Shown: positions 1-12,115, counted from the stretch's first letter. The stretch is 64,000 nt of DNA from Archegozetes longisetosus (GCA_018873245.2 JAEMBT020000006.1:4311855-4375854), one strand, 5' to 3'. The notes: generated by a model not told the origin, from the sequence alone. Numbers and translations: made by a program.

Positions 1-189
1 GAAGTTTTCAATTATAAAACCATTTGTAAATCACTAGATAAACAATTGCACTCCTATTGCAGTACATTTTAATAGTGAATGTCTTTGCGCTTAGTTTTGT
101 TTTGTTAGTCTATTGATCATTTTATGAAACATATTAGATAATAAAAAATTTCAAAATGTTATAATATATGCTATAAAGAGATAACTAGC

Positions 190-353
190 ACAAGTAGTAA
201 GACTAAGACTAAGCAAAACGAAAATTTTTGACTATAAGACTAAGACTAAGATAAGCTAAACTAAAATTTTGGCATTAAGACTAAGACTAAGATAAGAGAA
301 ATGAAATTTTTGACTATAAGACTAAGACTAAGACAAGACAAACTAAAAATCTC
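190..353. repeat. about 41-bp tandem repeat, four units
   Basis: Four imperfect head-to-tail copies built on the core GACTAAGACTAAGA followed by an A-rich and then T-rich segment (…AAATTTTTGACTATAA). Unit starts are near 190, 231, 273 and 313. It is a minisatellite without coding signal; the short open frame starting inside it is incidental. Confidence 0.8.
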
Positions 354-1579
354 TAAGCTATACAACACTAGTTTGACGGTTGCCGATCCTACAAGATCGA
401 TACTAAAGCAAAGTGATCAACAACTGCCAAACATTATGATTAATCAATATAGTAAAAGTTTAAAACTTGAAGCTTTGAAGACCATATTTTCGATATGAAA
501 AGTTTCTAAAGAAATTGTTGTCGAGGAAGAATAACTTACAAAAATATAGACTTTTGTTTATGATAAATTTTTAAAGACTGATTTTTTTGATCTCATAGAA
601 AGAATATTTATTATTTGATTAAGATTTTAGTACAATCCGTTTTATTAATAATATTTATGAATAAATGTTTGCAATTCTCTTGAGAAGTGTTGCGCGAGTG
701 AAAGCATTCAATTGAGAAAAGTGCTCTCAAAGTATCGCTTAACTTAAGTTAATAAACTGTTTATTTTAATTGATTATTAGATCATTAATTAAAAAGTTTA
801 GGACATTCTAAACATGACTTATTAACATTTGATTTAAGTGACATAACACATTTTGTTTTTTTAAATCACATAAAATTTATATAAATTGTAACTTATTCTC
901 ATAAACCTTATACTAAGTGCTAGCAGTTAGCACAGTTTGATGATGCTTGAACGTAAAATTGAAATCCAATATATTGACTACTATAAGGATAACTACTCAA
1001 TTAAAGGCAATTAATTTTTAGTTTTTCAATTGGATTATATGTTGAGATTGACAGATTATTATATGAAGTTCAAACTATTTTTTAGAATAAAAATCTGAAG
1101 AAACTTATAACCCACCAAAACTGTCTATTTTTGGAGAACTCCTTCGAGGTTAAACTTGAGCTTATGGTACAGGAACGTTTTCAATAGAAAATTCAACTTT
1201 TTACAATTTTATAGACAAGAATATTTTAGTTTATTAAAATTTGAGCCATAATTCTTTCTTCAATTATAGTATTAATAACGAAATTGCAATAATCAAAAGA
1301 TAAATCTTTTCGTCTTGAGGGAAATAAAAATCTCATGGGCATGAACTTGATCTCATTTTAAAATACGTGAGCTCTTGCTTAGTTTGCGTTCTTCATTGAT
1401 TATTTCGCCCCAGCATTACTTGTTTAGAAGGTTGGAGACAATATTCATAGAATCTTGAGATCAGTAGGCTTCAATGGAGATGAAGATGTATCTCTAGTTG
1501 CTAGGTACACAGAATGGCTATTAAATTAGAGTTCAAAAGTGAGTGCAATATAACTGAATAAGCTTGTAAATAAGCTTTT
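354..1579. other. AT-rich spacer, no gene recognised
   Basis: No long open frame, no RNA gene and no clear inverted repeat is seen. It separates the minisatellite from the coding-like repeat next to the channel genes. Confidence 0.5.
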
Positions 1580-1737
1580 GATCTCAAAACAACAATAGCT
1601 GATAAATCGAATGAACATCTTGAAAAAGCGTAAAATCTCAAAACAATATGTGACAAATCGAATGAACATCTTGAAAAAGCGTACGATCTAAAAACAACAA
1701 TAGGTGACAAATTGAATGAACATCTTAAAATAATCTC
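1580..1737 (+). repeat. 18-codon tandem repeat, possibly fossil coding
   Basis: Three tandem units of 54, 51 and 54 bp, so all length changes are multiples of three. Read on the plus strand each encodes about 18 residues of the type DLKTTIADKSNEHLEKAY, a charged, helix-prone unit. A TAA interrupts the frame at the end of unit 1. The third unit overlaps the last codons of the minus-strand channel relic. Either a degraded coiled-coil repeat or a chance minisatellite with period 54. Confidence 0.65.
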
Positions 1738-2973
1738 GAAAATTAAACAAAATCAGACTTAAATTGCGATTATAAGAGAGAATATGTGTTAGGTATATCG
1801 CAAATTTCGAATAAAGTAATAAAATTAATTCATAGAACATGACTGGATATAAACCGAACCACAACGAGAGAATTCCTCCACAATCATAGATCAATTGATT
1901 AAAATCCGTATTCAATGTTTCAGTGTATTCAAAGTGAGGTCTATTCAAAGGAAATATTTCTAAAATTATTTTTGAACTGTTCCTTCTTAATTTCGAAGTT
2001 TTGACTTCAGTGTCGTAATACACTGTTTCGTATTTACTCAAATATATTTTCTTACACTCCTTAATGACCTTTATAATGAATGATTCATTCGAAGATATCG
2101 ATAGGTTACAAAATCTATATCCAGATAATAATAAACCATATTTAAGTCTAACAGTAGTCCAGCTATTGTTGACTGGAATACAACCATATGTGTGATTGAC
2201 GTAATAATCCGTACAATCCGATAAAGTTTTCAAGTGATTATTAATTGCATGATTGTTACTGTTTTTATCAATGCATTCATTTCCAGGTTTACTCAAGTTT
2301 CTCATGGAATATGTAGTAAAACCTATTCTTGTTTTACTCTTCTGTTCCATAAAGCTGTAGGTTAGGCAAATCTTTCTCGTTATTTAGTCCTAGGATACTA
2401 GAATACGCCAAATAATCTCCTGAAAGAGTAATAATAGCTTTCTCAAAATTTTTTCTTCCGTTCGCCAAAGTTTCTGTTTTATTGTTTAAATCTAGTAAGT
2501 TTGTAAAAGCATAAAAATCTCCTTTGAAAGATATTCCTCGCTCTAGTTCAGGACAACTGAATGATTGACCGCTGACTATCAGTTGACAACTTTGTATAGT
2601 TGTTTCTAAATTTGTTATGTTTCCAAATTCTCATTCTCATTTCGGACAATAATTTGATAGAATACTTCATTGCTGTTAGATAGAGTAACATTTTGGATGA
2701 TTCTGTTCCATTCAACATAATGGGATAAATTTTTGCAAATTCGAATTCTGGATGAATTTCTACAATTTTAGAATAGTTGAAGATAACGATGTTCAAAATT
2801 CCAACATTTGGATAAAAGATTTTATCATTAGTTTCGAAACGTATAATAGTTTTAAAACTTGTGTAACTCATAATCACATCGATTATCTGAATTAACATTA
2901 AGAGAGAATAGACTAAAGAAATTATTGTTTTAAATATGTGTTTGGCCTTATGTCTTCTCATCCAATAAAACAT
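1688..2973 (-). pseudogene. DEG/ENaC-like channel, copy 2, broken by two frame changes
   Basis: A DEG/ENaC-type subunit can be followed through three minus-strand frames. The first block (2973-2548) carries the first membrane helix. From about 2600 to 2340 the line continues in the next frame through CQLIVSGQSFSCPEL, reading smoothly to a TAA near 2339. The last block (from about 2350) carries the degenerate post-M1 motif (…SKPGNECIDKN), a cysteine-bearing extracellular stretch and the M2 helix with CGGILSLWFG. Both shifts skip one base and no GT-AG intron fits, so it is either decayed or carries assembly indels. The start lies inside the 3' end of the intact neighbour (26-bp overlap). The M2 selectivity triplet position reads G-L-Y instead of G-x-S. 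The final ~15 residues come from the 54-bp repeat, so the original C-terminus was probably different. Confidence 0.7.
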
Positions 2974-4063
2974 ACGAATATTCCATTACAATATATTCGA
3001 AACATCTTTGTAAGTATTTCATCAACTGTTTGAATAAATAGCATGTCATTTGAAATATACATGTCCCAAACCACATCGAAATAAGTCCACCGAAACAACT
3101 AAGATAATCAATTGGACTCAATTTTGGTAAATGGCTTGTGAATAGTTTCGGTCGTTTGGACTCTTTCATCCAAAAAGTTCTGATATTATCTCGAGAGGAT
3201 CCAATGAAATGAGTTTCATAGTGTTTGGTGAAACAACTTTTTCCACAAATTTGCTTTGCTTCTGAAATATGATTTTTGGCTACAAAACCACATTTATCTG
3301 ATTCTGAACAAACTTTATATTGCGTCACATTTCCAAAGGTGTAGTACAACCAATTTTTATTGCAGCCACATTTTTGTAGCTCTTTCTTTCTCAAATAATT
3401 GACAATACAATCTTCTCTTGATAGGAAAGAATTCAAACGATTTGGATTTTGGTCATAATCAATACAATTTGTCTGATAGGGTGGTGGCAAAAATCTTTCA
3501 TCAGTAGATTTGTATTCAACAGCGTTGTGGCCCAATTTCAAGATTTTCAGTTTATGGCTGAATAAATGCGGTGAACACTTGTTTGAATGAATTATTGCAA
3601 ATAGATTATAGTGATTGTAAATTTTTATATGAAAGTTTACTTCTTTCTGAATAAAAAGATTTTCTTTCGATTGACTAAAATAAGTGATACAATCGTGAGA
3701 AAAAGTTGTCGAACTCTCAATTATAACAGTAAGATCACCACAATTTACATCACTACAAGCAATATCTTTGCTTTTGATACAACAAATTATCGATTGGCTC
3801 AAATGTTTTCCAATAGTATAATTTTCAGAAACTCTAATTTGCGAAAATTCATTTTTGGACTTAATACAAAAAGAAACAGCGGGAGAACCCGAGTCAGAAT
3901 AATATACTTCCAGATCGGCTACAGTATCGAATTGACAGTAACTGATCGACAATAGTATTATTTGATAAACACATACAATAAGTGAGATTATTTTGCATAT
4001 CAGAATCAATAGTTTCGAATTAAATTGATTTGTTTGTAAAATGACTTCAACAATTCGTATCAT
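2948..4063 (-). CDS. DEG/ENaC-like ligand-gated sodium channel subunit, copy 1
   Basis: Intact 371-residue open frame without introns. Topology is that of the degenerin/epithelial sodium channel superfamily: a short N-terminus, M1 at about residues 18-42, a cysteine-rich extracellular region, and M2 near residues 312-345. Family hallmarks are the PPYQTNCIDYD motif (near 192-203), a later KCGCN element, and GGLISMWFG at the start of M2. Such subunits form trimeric Na+-permeable channels; arthropod pickpocket members serve mechanosensation, salt or peptide sensing. At 371 residues it is shorter than typical members (about 450-650), with a reduced ectodomain. The selectivity position reads G-T-C rather than G-x-S. 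It belongs to a local family with the genes at 33.1-34.3 kb and the relic at 28 kb. The ligand and ion preference cannot be read from sequence. Confidence 0.88.
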   Translation of the reverse strand: MIRIVEVILQTNQFNSKLLILICKIISLIVCVYQIILLSISYCQFDTVADLEVYYSDSGSPAVSFCIKSKNEFSQIRVSENYTIGKHLSQSIICCIKSKDIACSDVNCGDLTVIIESSTTFSHDCITYFSQSKENLFIQKEVNFHIKIYNHYNLFAIIHSNKCSPHLFSHKLKILKLGHNAVEYKSTDERFLPPPYQTNCIDYDQNPNRLNSFLSREDCIVNYLRKKELQKCGCNKNWLYYTFGNVTQYKVCSESDKCGFVAKNHISEAKQICGKSCFTKHYETHFIGSSRDNIRTFWMKESKRPKLFTSHLPKLSPIDYLSCFGGLISMWFGTCIFQMTCYLFKQLMKYLQRCFEYIVMEYSYVLLDEKT

Positions 4064-4577
4064 TTCCCTCAGATTACTTAATTAGCTTTAAAATATTTAA
4101 AATATAAATTTAACTGAAAAGCGAGATTTTTCACACTTACGCCGAATTTTACGCAAGTATTGTCTTTTCTATTTTGATAAAATGATCGAATTTGAACTTA
4201 ATTGAACTAAATCGTCGCAAATTTAAATATTTACAAGAAAATAGTATTGAAAATTTTGTGAAAATACATCAAATAGTTGCTATTTCAGATATTATGAGGT
4301 TCCATAATAAATAGGTCTTAATGCCATACAAATGGAGACTGAAAATATATTTAAAAACATATATTCCTAAAAAATCAATATTTTGGTAATGAATTCGTAT
4401 GTTGTTATGCTGGTACGGCTTTTCGAATTTAATTAACTTTAAATAATTTATAGCAGTCGGTGAAATTATTTCTTCAGTGGCAAGTAATAATGTCGAAAAA
4501 TTGACTTATTAAAGAATAATGAATTCAAAATCAATAATTGAATAGACTGCTGCATAGCATGTTACTTGTCTGATATA
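3431..4577 (-). repeat. segmental duplication, copy A
   Basis: Sequence from the ectodomain of the intact channel gene through its 5' flank is repeated in the same orientation at about 28126-29262. Similarity is high in both coding and non-coding parts (for example both carry ATGCCATACAAATGGAG and ACGGCTTTTCGA in the flank). Copy A's similarity stops exactly at the left terminus of the mariner element. Confidence 0.85.
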
Positions 4578-5288
4578 TTAGATCATCCCATAAATTTCTA
4601 GATACTCAGAAACTACTAAAGATATTTAATTGAAATTTTATATATTCTAAATATATTCCCCCAAGATCATTTCATCGCTCATATAGACATTCTAACATTT
4701 CGAAGGCTTTTAGCTCAGGCTTCCTTAGTTATAGATGCTTTTGTTCATCAGTTAAAAATGCGGAGCCCATCGAGAGCAGACTTTCTTGAGTTTCAGGTGG
4801 TTGTGCAAGATGGTTTGGATCGATGAGTTTTCGATCATCAAAATCTCTGCTATTTGATGATATTGTCACATTTCGGTCATTTATCACTAATTCTTGTACT
4901 TTTGACACATTTTCTCATCTTTAAGGGAGCGCCTTCCACGGTTAAACTCAGCAAACCAATTGAAGACTGTAGTCCTCGAAGGAGCATAATCTCCTAATAC
5001 TTTGACCAAATTTTCGTGGCTTTGTGCCTAAGTTAGCCCTTCCATCCAATGAAAACAAATTATGGCTCTTTAATGCTCTTTATTGAACTCTATCAGGCAA
5101 CCAAATTTATGTTTAGACAGTCAATTTTAAAATATCATCCAAAATAAACTATTTATGATTTTTATCTGTTATATTTTTTCTGTCTTTACAAAAATTAGTA
5201 CAAAAATGTCGATAAAAATATTTGCATAAGTAAGATCTTATGAACTCTGACGGATTGTACAAGTCCAGAAACTTATGGGGTGATCTGA
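4578..5288 (-). mobile_element. deleted mariner-family element
   Basis: The ends are imperfect inverted repeats (TTAGATCATCCCATAAATTT left; TCAGATCACCCCATAAGTTT when the right end is reverse-complemented) bordered by TA on both sides, the Tc1/mariner target. The minus strand gives a decayed transposase: GDYAPSRTTVFNWFAEFNRG followed by RRSLKDE is the mariner DNA-binding region, and WAPHF-like and LTDEQK segments follow out of frame. Most of the catalytic domain is missing, so it cannot move itself. Confidence 0.88.
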
Positions 5289-5290
5289 TA

Positions 5291-5809
5291 CATTATTCAG
5301 ATGGTGTCATTTAAAGTTACACGTTAAATTTATTTGAACAATTAAATAATTTTAATTAAACTACAGAAGGAATGACTTCTCTCTTTCGGATAAGTCTTTT
5401 CAAGTCTTCGACTGTGTTGTTGACTCTGATACTTAAATGTTTTTCTTTCTATTGTACTAATACGAACTCAACATGTTGTGGATTCGTATTCATGGTCAAA
5501 GTTCATTCTTTTCCATCTCAGTATTAAATATAACTTACGAGCAGTTAATCGCTAATTAGGGATACCAAGTCTTTTTCGAGAAAAAGCTGTAGAAGAAAAA
5601 TCAAAGAGAGAGTAAAGATCATTTTTAGAAATTTTCAGTAAAAGAGGAAAGGACAAAAAGCAAAATATTATATATGAAAAGTGATATTTTACTTTGTGCA
5701 TTATTCTTTACATAGTTTGAGTTATTATTTCAAAAAATCATTTTTCAGATTTTGCACATTCGATAAGTTTACGATCTTTAAAAACTTACAGACTTCAGCA
5801 ATTGTTACT
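5291..5809. other. spacer with one weak coding-like stretch
   Basis: No gene is supported. On the minus strand around 5360-5470 a short open stretch reads KEKHLSIRVNNTVEDLKRL, faintly like part of a ubiquitin-type fold, but it is too short and isolated to call. Confidence 0.4.
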
Positions 5810-6067
5810 TTTTCGTGTTATTCATAATTTTTTGAGGATGAATTTTCTAAAAAATATTAGTTTTTAAATTTGGAGTGTTTTGAACATGTTTAGCAGTTTT
5901 TGAATGTCTCATAAGAGCAAGATTTCCACATTTCTTTTTGTGAAAGAACTTTTACATAAAAAACATTCAGCATTATATTTGTCAATCTTCTTGAGTTAAC
6001 ATTTATATTCCTCAACATTTAGCCATTTACCATCAAATTCACAAAAGTATTTCTGCCATTTAGACAT
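5810..6067 (-). pseudogene. BED/C2H2-like zinc-finger transposase fragment
   Basis: Minus-strand reading from an ATG at 6067 gives MSKWQKYFCEFDGKWLNVEE, then after a stop ECFLCKSSF, then after a one-base shift KKCGNLALMRHSKTAKHVQN. The spacing C-x2-C … H-x5-H with a GN-L-x-RH-x2-T-x-KH ending is that of BED-type fingers at the N-terminus of hAT-like transposases. Interrupted by stops and one frame change; no catalytic part is found nearby. A domesticated zinc-finger gene is less likely because of the breaks. Confidence 0.5.
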
Positions 6068-7810
6068 TTGTAATTAATATTTTAGATTCGAATAAAACTT
6101 GAATAAAATCGCTCGATAGAAACTTTAAAATGATTGAACTTCAATACACTGCATACTTTCGGAAGACAAAACTGTGGTTTGAAGAGTATTTCAAAGGATT
6201 AATGCACTTTAGCCCTCTTGGGATATGGATTTCGCAAACAACAAATACGAATTATTTCCTGTTTTCTTAGAAAAAGTTAAAAGTTTTAATAAGAAATTTT
6301 GATGTTCTAAAAGCTGGAAATTTGAATGCCCAGCCTTAGGCCTGAGCTGGAGACTTCATTCTTTCATTCCATATGTTAATGTACTGAGCTTAAGGAACAG
6401 AGAACATCAATAGCAATATAAAAAAAGTATTTTTGTGGAACGTCCTGCTCTTCTTCTACTTCGACTCCTTCACAGAGTGATACAGGATAGCATAAAAGAT
6501 AGTGAATGGTGTAGAAAGATAATGAAAATGCTCGAAATATGTTTTAATTTTAAATACTCAATTAACATATATTTAGAATTTATAAATATCTAAAATTTAT
6601 GAAACATTAGTTATGGGTGAAATGAATTTGATTTCTTAGAATTTAGGTAATTGATAATTCGAAAGTTAATTTGAAGTTGAAAATGTTACTTCGAAAATGA
6701 TTTGATTCATTTGGTTCAAGAAGATAATGAAATTTCGAATTTTAAACGTTTACCGTTTGAATAATGTTAGCACAAATTAAACGAGAGTTCATTCTAACAC
6801 ATACTCAAATCGGATTATAAATGATTATATACTTTATGTTTATAAATTAAAAATTTTCAAAACTTTGATTTGACGTCATTAGAGATCTAACAAATACTTT
6901 GAAAATTGATTCTCCGTAAAACTCTGTTGTTCTGTTTAATCAGAGTAATATTCAAATAAGACATAAATATGAATGAAATTGGTATCAAGCTCATAAGAAA
7001 GGGTTAGAATAATTTAGTATTCAAAGTGAAAGCTCTTTAACGTGTCGTATGTAACGAAAATAAAATTAATCCTGCGTGAAGTTTGTTCTGATATTTTAAT
7101 TTTCAAAGAATTAGTTACAGTTGATCAGTTACACATTTATTGATTTTTACAAAAGCAGGTGACTTAATGCATTTTTTATTTAAGATTAAAAAATAATCAC
7201 ATTCCTATCTCTGATAGCTTTTGCTGTAAAGGGGAACGATTATTTTTGGGATCCTGTAGTATAAATGTTATTCCAGTTGCAAGACGACAAGGAGTCAAAT
7301 CATTTTTTGAAAACTTTGATTTCTACATAGAGTCCATAATAAAAAGTAACAGCAAATTCTTTTACTTTCAAGTTATACATAATCAAGATTTAATATTTTG
7401 TCACATTACGAGACTATACAAGGGTGTGTATTGATGAAATCTAATCATCCTGCTCACTTACACTATTAAGTTTCCCCTTCCCCTTTGATTTGAGGGATAC
7501 CATCTTATTAGTAAAGTATTCATGGGATAGAGGTACTGGATAAATAATAAGAATTGCTTCTATGGATGTGATTTCATTGAAAATTCGGGACTAGCGGAAG
7601 ATACGGTAGAGACGGTATATCTTGATCTACAACTAAGAGAGTTTAGCTGAAGAATTGAATGATTCTTGCATTATTCAGAGATTTCGTTTGATATTATATA
7701 TACCGCGAGAATCTACCACAGAATCTGAGTATATATGATTGAGAAACTGATGTTGAAAGCGACAATCTAGAGGAACGATTGGTTTATATTAATGAAGAGC
7801 GTTGGTCTAA
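6068..7810. other. AT-rich spacer, no gene recognised
   Basis: Only short random open frames. A slightly GC-richer patch near 7210-7300 contains a 62-codon open frame with no recognisable domain. Confidence 0.45.
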
Positions 7811-8576
7811 AATATTGAGCTTCAAGTTCAAAATTTTTTTAGTTTTAAGCTGTGCTTCTGTCAAATTTGACCTGAGCTGCTCTTGTACTGAGAAGCTCGG
7901 GTTTAAGCTGCGAGCTGCTGCTGCTTAAAATTAAAATTAAAATAATGAGTATTAACTTTGTAGCAAGTGTTTATCTCAAGTTATAATGAAGTATTGCAGC
8001 AAAAATATATTAATTTTGATCGTAAAGTTTAAAGAATGAATTCAAATTCGACATCGGTGTCACTTATCAATAAGTGTGAGTCTTCTGATTGTATTTCATT
8101 TTCTTGTCATGTTGAAAACAGTTTCAAACAACAATTTTCTCTTATTTTGAATAATTTTCAAAATTATTTGAAATAATCTTATTTTGAATATAAAAGATTT
8201 AAGCACTGAATAGAAATAGTATTACTTTTAGGCCTAAAAACATCGTTAATTCCCTCTTCAAATAAACAGTTATTGCATTAAATTTCAGCTTAAAGTGAAA
8301 TTTATTTTGACTAATTCAATGACTTGAATGATTCATAATTCAGAAAGCACCTCATCATTCAATTTGATAGATCTAATTTGACACCTAATTTGTTAACATA
8401 CGAGAAGCAGCTCAATAGCCATTACTATAATTATATTTTACAGTTAATACTGTTTTTTGCTCTATTAAACAAATCGGTTTCAATTGAGTTGAGCTGCGCT
8501 TCTTCATCATAGCTCGAAGACACCTAAAATTGAGCTTCAAGAGCAGCTCAGCTCACAGCTAGCTCATGCTTTTCAC
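7811..8576. repeat. interspersed repeat with GAGCT-rich ends, copy 1
   Basis: A block starting TTGAGCTTCAAG and ending in an inverted GAGCT-rich stretch (TTGAGCTTCAAGAGCAGCTC near 8532). Its interior is repeated at 40869-41400, including the stretch CGACATCGGTGTCACT. Short subterminal GAGCT/AGCTC arrays at both ends resemble non-autonomous hAT-type elements, but no 8-bp target duplication could be fixed. Confidence 0.65.
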
Positions 8577-11500
8577 TAAGTTATATTATTGAAATGAAAG
8601 AAGTTCCTTAAATTTTGACGTCCTTAGAATGATTCAAACATTAACATTTCTCACACGTGAGATTCAATTAGAGAATGCTATTAAATTAATTGATCCTCTC
8701 GAAATTGAAGTTCAAAAAGTCACTTCAAGGGTCTTGCAAGAGCTAAAGTCTATGTTAGATTATTTTCAAGTGGAATAAAAACTCATTTATCATTGAAATG
8801 CATTGAGAAATATGAGAACTGATGCTACAATAATAAAATGATTGTTTTCCGAAGAATTCAAATTATTAAGAGTTTCGATACAACGAAACTCATAAATCAG
8901 AGAGTAAATTTTCTGGTTCCATCAATTACATTATATTGAGGTTTTACTATGTCGATATGGTTATATAGAAGTAATTCTTTCTGTACAGTGCAGATTCTAC
9001 TATTATTTGAATCTCCATTTTGGCTTTGTTAACAAGCTAATATTTTACAAATGTATGAAGTGTTATCTACGAATTCTCGTATTATCACAGAAAAACATGA
9101 AATTAGTCTCTAAAGTCTACGGTATTGGAATTTTGCTTTTTGAATTCAAATATACCTTCTGTATTCATATCTGTTCTTTCAAATTTTGAGCACAAAACTA
9201 TATGACATAAGAAGAAAACTGTTAAGCCACTTTGATTTTTCCTTGAGAATTTTGTCTCTTTCAAATATCATTCATAAAAGGAGACTTAATTTATAATATT
9301 TCAGATAAGATCGTCAAAACTATTATTAATCCTCGACAATAATAATTATAAGTATGGAAGAATGAAACATAAATCTCTTCTTAATGATGAAGGGCCTTTA
9401 AGTTTATTACATCTACAGATAGCTGACAGCAAGATTTGAATTACTCAATCTCTGAAGTCAGGCTATTAATTAGTCGTTAACTCTTGATCCAAGCTCAAGT
9501 AGTTTTGTCGTAACCATATAAATATAATTTAGAGTCAAGTTTTCGAAGAAGTCAGATCACTCTCACATATATATCTTTTGAGATTTCAAGGTTGAAATTT
9601 TCAATGAATATTTATAAGCATCTTGGAATCACAAATTCAACTCGAATCAACACATTCTACAGTTTTCATCAAAAACTTGCTTTGACAAATCCCTCCTCTT
9701 TAAACAATGAATTTGAGCAGAATTTTTTGACATCAACAAATATGATAGTTTTAACTGAGCTGACATATATGTTTAGGAATCGAAATTCTGCTTTGAACTC
9801 TAAATAAGTTTAAATGAAATATTTAACTTTTATTGTTTAAAGCTCTATCTACTTTATTATTTATGTGGATGAAATCTTCATCGAAGTCATGAAACTAGTC
9901 AATTCAATGTTCAGAGATTTTTTCTAAATTAATAATTCCAAAAACTTTTTTCTTTGTTGGTAAATATAATACTATTCAGACTTTATTGAAAATAATTCAT
10001 ATTTTTATCTTAAATTCACAAGTGATCGGCCAATTCTTTCAAAATCTTCTAAACAATTAACATTCTTTGAAAATAGCTTTAAACTAGCTAGTGGATATTC
10101 TATATATTAAATAATTAATTCATTCATAACGAATATTTGACGTATTTAAATTATCGAACAGTCTAAAGGTTTTCACCTATTTAAACAAAGGAAAAACAAT
10201 AAGTTGCAGTCATTCGACTTCGAAATTTTAAAGGTAGTTCAAAAAGCTATCAATTAATTTCATTAAACCAATTATTTTTCCAACAAAGCCAAAAATCTTT
10301 AATTAAAGTTTATTATGAATTAATTTGTAGCGTTTCGGCTACAGAAACTTCTAAGAAATTTAGACATCATTGCTTGTGTAAATATCTTCTAGCTTCTTTT
10401 GTATGTGGTTGATAGTAAATAAATGGAATGTCAGAGTTGAAAGGCAATTTTCCATAAAATTAGCGAACATAGTGTCAAAAGTTGATAACAATTAAAAGTT
10501 GTCAATAAATTGTTTAAGTGAATCTACTTCTAGAGACATTCACTTTGGTGACTAAGTTGAAATACGTTAAAAATAAGAACATTATATGCAATTGTGTTTC
10601 AAGTATATCAGAAAATATCTAAATTGTATTTCTAATAGTTTTTATAGAATTATACAATTTCTAATTTTTTTGTTATAATTTATCCAAAATATTAGCAGGT
10701 ATGGCTGGAGTGATGGAATAGAGTATGTTGGAAGAGTGAGCAGGATGCCCTTTACATTATGAATCTATGGGTGGTTGATACACAGTATTAAATTGGTAAC
10801 ATCTTAGTAATGCACCGATGGTACAGCGATAGAAGCTCACAGTCTTTTCTTTATACTATCACTATAATTAGAAACTGAAAGTTATTATAAGTAACCTTTT
10901 CTGTAAGACGCATTTGATTAATCGGCTGTACATCATATTAAATAAGTTATTAAAGTTCAAAATTTATTGATGAAAAGTCAATTATCACCTAATAGGTCGT
11001 CGAGTTTTGGGGTTTACTCGAATAAAATTTATCAGGAGTTATACGTGAAATATTTCTAAACTCTGAGTTCTAATTGTAGTGATCGTAATGCTTGTAAAAT
11101 AAAGATTTCTATTGTTTATAAAATTAGCCAATAAACTCAAAAATTTTGCATTTCGAAATTTAAAAACTACATGAACTCAATAAACAAAATCTACTAACAC
11201 ATCTTAGAATGACTGCAAAATCAACATTTAAATAATCTAGTTGTTTGTAATGAGCATCGAGAATGATAGCAGATTAAATATTTGATTTAGGAACAAAAGA
11301 CAAATCTCCATACGGTAAAATTGGTGAAATAGTGAAAAATGGTCGAGTGAGTTAAAAATAGAATGAAAATTATCGTATAATATTGAGAGAAACAATTATT
11401 TTATTATCGAGGAATGAATGACGAAGCTTAAAGTTAAAAGCAACTTAGGCCTTAAAATCATATATGTTATTGTTTTTGAGTTTGATATGCGCTCATTATC

Positions 11501-12115
11501 AGTATATTATTTATCCTTTCTATTATGTATCTACAGTAATAATTTTATTTTTGTTTCCGTCTAATATATGATTGTAGAAGAAAATCTAAATGAAAAGGTA
11601 CAATCATATCAAATATTTAAAAACAATTAGGTTTTTCAGGAACTTTTCCTATCAGAACCATGAGTTAGCCTAATGATTTTGATATAAGTACGAAAAGAAG
11701 GTGAAATATTTTAAACTTTGATAGTTTTCTTGTCTGACATTAAATGAAGATACATGAGAGAACTTGCAAGCTGTCATTTGAAATTTAAATTTGAAGCAAT
11801 ACTGATATAACTTACAAGAATAACTCACAAAACGACCAAGGGTTTTAGAAAAGTACATAGATTTTTTAAAATTAGTTATTGAGACTGACAACTGTATATC
11901 AATTCAAAAGACCTCTATCGGAATTATGCTTTTTAAATCAGATAAGCATATGCTGTAACATACTAGTATAAGACAGATAAAGATGAATACTAAATCCGAG
12001 ATAAGATTAGATAAATCTCATCCGCTTGATAAAGTATACTCAGCCAAACTTTTGAAAGATAGCATGTTTTTCTAACATTTCGAAGATAAAATCTGACGAC
12101 TTTCTCGTGAGAAAT
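8577..12115. other. long AT-rich spacer, no gene recognised
   Basis: No open frame above about 73 codons and no family signature on either strand. A 71-codon frame at 9592-9807 has no recognisable features. A block at about 10695-10840 is less AT-rich (…ATGGCTGGAGTGATGG…) but has no sustained reading frame. Confidence 0.45.

Noticed and set aside
3611-3955. 114-codon plus-strand open frame
   Set aside because: Antisense to the intact DEG/ENaC gene; no domain of its own.
5360-5470. Ubiquitin-like fragment on the minus strand
   Set aside because: Only about 30 residues of weak resemblance, with an in-frame stop and no continuation.
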